From: Oceanobacillus jeddahensis
Lineage (GTDB): Bacteria; Bacillota; Bacilli; Bacillales; Amphibacillaceae
DNA length: 64,000 nucleotides
Direction of reading: 5' to 3'
Assembly (NCBI RefSeq): GCF_000750635.1
Contig: NZ_CCDM010000001.1
Location: 1,240,001-1,304,000, forward strand
The position numbers and the translations under genes are program-made. The notes under the pieces are model-generated. The model ran no database searches and was not told the DNA's origin. It saw nothing but the letters and a program-made list of their open reading frames with translations. Below, in pieces: positions 62,701-64,000 of this stretch (its first letter is position 1; every line of letters starts with the position of its first letter).

Positions 62701-64000
62701 AAGCAAATAGGTTCATTGCCTGTTCAAATAATTTTAATTGGCTATTCAATTCTTCATCAGATCGGACATAAGAATAGGTGCCATCATTTGCTTGCTGTCT
62801 TGCTTTTAGAGAATCACGGAGCATTAAATCGAGAATATCGTAAATACGCTTTTTGATCCGATTTTCATAAATAGGAAACATCAGCTCTACACGTTTAATC
62901 ATATTACGCGTCATTAAATCTGCTGAGGATAAGAAAATATTGATTTCCCCATTATGATGGAATAGGTAGACACGGCTGTGTTCCAGAAAGCGGCCGACAA
63001 TGCTCAGGACACGAATATTTTCACTAACACCCGGAATGCCGGGACGTAAGCAACAGATACCACGAACAATTAAATCGACTTGAACGCCGGCTTGAGAGGC
63101 TTCATAAAACTTTTTAATTAACGGCTTGTCTGTTAAAGAATTCATTTTAGCAATAATCCGGCCATTTTTAAATTGCTCATGAAACTTAATTTCCTGATCG
63201 ATATGATGGATTAAATCATTACGGATATCAAAGGGAGCCATGGATAGATGATGAAAATCAGGCTTTTCAGTATAACCGCTCAAATAATTAAAGAAATTAG
63301 TTGCATCAATGCCGTATTTTCGTTTGGTCGTTAAATAAGACATGTCTGTATAAAACTTGGCGGTTTGATCATTATAATTTCCCGTTCCAAGGTGGACAAC
63401 ACGTTCAATCCGGTTAGCCTGCTTCCGAACAATTAATGTGATTTTACTGTGCGTTTTCAAAGAAATCATGCCATAGATGACATGGCAGCCGGCAATTTCT
63501 AACTGCTTTGCCCACTCTACATTATTCGCTTCGTCAAATCGGGCTTTTAATTCCACTAAAACCGTTACTTGCTTCCCATTTTCCGCAGCACGTTTTAAAC
63601 TGGCAATAATCGGTGAGTCTCCACTGACACGGTAGAGTGTTTGTTTAATTGCCAATACTTCCGGATCATCTGCAGCCTCCCGCATTAGATCGGAAATTGG
63701 TTCAAATGATTCGTATGGATGATGAAGAAAGAGATCTCTTTTTCTGACAGCTTCATACACCGTTTCATCCTCGTGGATATCCTGGGCCGGCTGGGGAATG
63801 AAAGTTTCATAAATAAGGTGCTCATAGTCATGCTTTACTTGATCATAAAAATCATTTAAACAAGTTAGATCAAGCGGACCGTCTACAATATACAAGTCCT
63901 TTTCATGAATTTCCAGTTCATGAAGCAGAAAGGAAATGATTTTCGGGTCTTGTTCCATTGCATTTATTTCCAAACGGACAGCAGCGCCAAATTTTCGTTT
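62699..64000 (-). CDS. ppk: Polyphosphate kinase (C-terminal part; cut by window edge)
   Basis: The frame is open to the last base of the window (KRKFGAAVRLEINAMEQD and on), so the N-terminus lies outside. It makes or uses polyphosphate through a phospho-histidine. Visible parts are the middle/C1 and C2 domains: DLFLHHPYESFEPI, IKQTLYRVSGDSPI, LKTHSKITLIVR, VHLGTGNYNDQTAKFYTD (active-site His), IVRGICCLRPG and FLEHSRVYLFHH. About 434 residues are seen of ~700. It ends at a strong terminator. Confidence 0.95.
   Translation of the reverse strand, partial: KRKFGAAVRLEINAMEQDPKIISFLLHELEIHEKDLYIVDGPLDLTCLNDFYDQVKHDYEHLIYETFIPQPAQDIHEDETVYEAVRKRDLFLHHPYESFEPISDLMREAADDPEVLAIKQTLYRVSGDSPIIASLKRAAENGKQVTVLVELKARFDEANNVEWAKQLEIAGCHVIYGMISLKTHSKITLIVRKQANRIERVVHLGTGNYNDQTAKFYTDMSYLTTKRKYGIDATNFFNYLSGYTEKPDFHHLSMAPFDIRNDLIHHIDQEIKFHEQFKNGRIIAKMNSLTDKPLIKKFYEASQAGVQVDLIVRGICCLRPGIPGVSENIRVLSIVGRFLEHSRVYLFHHNGEINIFLSSADLMTRNMIKRVELMFPIYENRIKKRIYDILDLMLRDSLKARQQANDGTYSYVRSDEELNSQLKLFEQAMNLFA

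Overview
The window looks like chromosomal DNA of a low-GC, Gram-positive, spore-forming and motile bacterium of the Bacillaceae, probably close to Oceanobacillus or Virgibacillus. The evidence is strong purine-rich ribosome binding sites, sigma-A and sigma-D type promoters, CcpA (cre-like) sites, a HutP-controlled hut locus, a Spo0E-type phosphatase gene, a YheC/YheD-type protein, a bacterial NO synthase and Bacillus-like tandem chemoreceptors. No rRNA, tRNA, CRISPR array, intact transposase or prophage was seen.

Layout. (1) 1-3620: the end of a membrane protein, then a promoter-driven set of a Gfo/Idh/MocA dehydrogenase, a zinc alcohol dehydrogenase and a DeoR regulator. (2) 4168-13323: a second catabolic cluster with a GntR regulator, FGGY kinase, cupin phosphosugar isomerase, phosphotriesterase-fold lactonase-like enzyme, AroE-like and PGDH-like dehydrogenases, a KDPG-type aldolase and a fructose-family PTS permease. 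It carries operator-like repeats and cre sites. The combination suggests import and breakdown of an unidentified sugar or sugar acid and is the best candidate for an undescribed pathway. (3) 14104-19446: AI-2E family membrane protein, two lipoproteins, YjbQ, a tyrosine phosphatase, a collagen-like protein and a GlsB-type protein. (4) 19902-30829: four tandem chemoreceptors and flagellin, all with sigma-D-like promoters, plus a very small Spo0E-family gene on the opposite strand. (5) 30986-35948: a double ATP-grasp YheC/D-type protein, a broken leucine-rich-repeat gene and an AraC-type response regulator with an altered receiver. (6) 36156-45746: histidine degradation, rearranged as hutU-hutI-hutG, a YjiH-type membrane protein, hutP-attenuator-hutH, then a YuiF-type transporter. 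(7) 45963-51503: second flagellin, NO synthase, GGDEF-EAL protein, a decayed GGDEF gene and the small motility-associated gene yjfB. (8) 51747-64000: a giant membrane protein, 3-hydroxyacyl-CoA dehydrogenase family protein, PH/DUF3784 protein, two CrcB fluoride channels, an SDR, TcyP, a MenC/NSAR-like enzyme and the C-terminal part of polyphosphate kinase.

Intergenic DNA is rich in structured repeats. Two families recur: a ~133-bp element with terminal and internal inverted repeats (13488, 61010 and a partial copy near 60840), and an element with a 21-nt hairpin core (28859, 29401, 44176, 60790). In both, copies differ in the stems while keeping base pairing, which suggests selection for structure. 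One copy of the second family sits inside the first.
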